A stretch of 64,000 nt of DNA from an uncultured Chitinophagaceae bacterium (GTDB taxonomy: Bacteria; Bacteroidota; Bacteroidia; Chitinophagales; Chitinophagaceae), in assembly GCA_937958995.1 (NCBI GenBank), contig CALGAP010000009.1, positions 248,001 through 312,000 of the forward strand, written 5' to 3'. The notes below the pieces were generated by a model, which was given only the letters and a program-made list of their open reading frames with translations, was not told where the DNA came from and did no database searches. A program made the translations under genes and the position numbers. This document shows, piece by piece, positions 63,593 through 64,000 of this stretch (within the stretch, counting starts at the first letter, position 1; the number at the start of each line of letters is the position of its first letter).

Positions 63593-64000
63593 ATGAGACT
63601 GCGTTTTTTATTGATAATGACAGCATTTTCGCTGGGTGCGGCCGCCCAACGCATACAGATGAACGATTTGTTCAATATGCTAGACTGGACTCAGGTCCAG
63701 ATAGATACCACGTTGAAAAAGGAGGGTTACATACTGATGCAGAAGGATGTAGACTCGCTGAGCTCCATATACCAGTACTCCCACCTCGAACGCCCCGAGG
63801 GAAAACCCGCCGTGGTGCGGTCTTTTGTGTTTATGGATGTAAAATCGGGCGATAATACTACCAGGCTGGTAAATTACCGCACCTATAGCCAGGAAGAGTA
63901 TGTGGATATAGCACGGTGGTTGTTGGAGAACGCGTATCAAACGAAGAATAAGTTTGATCTGGGGAATGAGCAGCATACGGAGTATAGCAATGGCAAGGAG
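63593..64000 (+). CDS. secreted protein of unknown function, N-terminal part (runs off the window)
   Basis: 136 codons to the window end with no stop. It starts with a signal peptide (MRLRFLLIMTAFSLGAAAQR) and continues NDLFNMLDWTQVQIDTTLKK, EGYILMQKDVDSLSSIYQYS, then VVRSFVFMDVKSGDNTTRLV. The mix of short strands and helices suggests a small globular periplasmic or surface domain. No family recognised. A perfect -7 promoter box lies directly upstream. Confidence 0.7.
   Translation, partial: MRLRFLLIMTAFSLGAAAQRIQMNDLFNMLDWTQVQIDTTLKKEGYILMQKDVDSLSSIYQYSHLERPEGKPAVVRSFVFMDVKSGDNTTRLVNYRTYSQEEYVDIARWLLENAYQTKNKFDLGNEQHTEYSNGKE

Noticed and set aside
1..64000. tRNA, rRNA, CRISPR, insertion sequences, prophage or toxin-antitoxin pairs
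   Set aside because: None was seen on reading genes and spacers on both strands; small structured RNAs could be missed without a covariance search.

Overview
The window is a stretch of chromosome from a Bacteroidota bacterium, most likely family Chitinophagaceae. Support: type IX secretion (Por/T9SS) C-terminal sorting domains on three proteins, Bacteroidota-type -7 promoter boxes (TAnnTTTG), no Shine-Dalgarno sequences in front of clear genes, small families typical of the phylum (DUF6427-like, DUF4136), and a dcw cluster in the usual Bacteroidota order. I see no rRNA, tRNA, CRISPR array, insertion sequence or prophage. Coding density is high and most genes are housekeeping.

Region 1 (1-6155): the start of recG and a GT-C-type membrane glycosyltransferase on the minus strand. 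Divergent from these is a four-gene plus-strand set: UbiA-type phosphoribosyltransferase, DprE1-like oxidase, DprE2-like reductase and a HAD phosphatase. Together they look like a complete route to a polyprenyl-phosphate-linked arabinofuranose donor plus a candidate transferase that could use it. This is the most interesting system in the window. Region 2 (6220-13199): two tandem secreted alpha/beta-hydrolase proteins with PKD-type domains and T9SS tails, separated by a 624-bp spacer that holds a large imperfect palindrome and a broken small ORF; then a DUF4136 lipoprotein and a beta-barrel protein.

Region 3 (13232-16902): YqgE, an orphan sensor histidine kinase, QueA, and remains of a Cys-rich small gene. 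Region 4 (17001-33342): the dcw cluster mraZ-rsmH-ftsL-ftsI-murE-mraY-murD-ftsW-murG-murC-ftsQ-ftsA-ftsZ, all on the plus strand, preceded by a putative MraZ operator of three 10-bp-spaced boxes and closed by a strong terminator. It makes lipid II from UDP-MurNAc-peptides and builds the divisome. murB, ddl and murF are not here.

Region 5 (33664-44233): epimerase-like SDR, an ABC exporter pair, a metzincin protease without a signal peptide, a DUF72 protein, a FadN-type beta-oxidation enzyme, and a glycerate kinase / GntP permease / tartronate-semialdehyde-reductase-like group. Region 6 (44254-55904): metG, two tandem S66 LD-carboxypeptidases (one exported, one cytosolic), oxyR with both redox cysteines, a lipid-anchored-type alpha/beta hydrolase, kup, a secreted protein of unknown function, a DUF6427-like membrane protein and purQ. 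Region 7 (55978-64000): a stand-alone DsbD alpha-like domain next to a full-length DsbD whose own alpha domain lacks the cysteines, an ECF sigma factor, uvrA, a T9SS-sorted protein and the start of a secreted protein.

Several intergenic spacers carry degenerate, language-like repeats of different types (GGGTTTCGGG-like, CTTGGCGT units, GCGGATT-like, CAAATAGCAAATTACAAG-like). All calls come from reading translations and motifs by eye; no database search or structure prediction was run.
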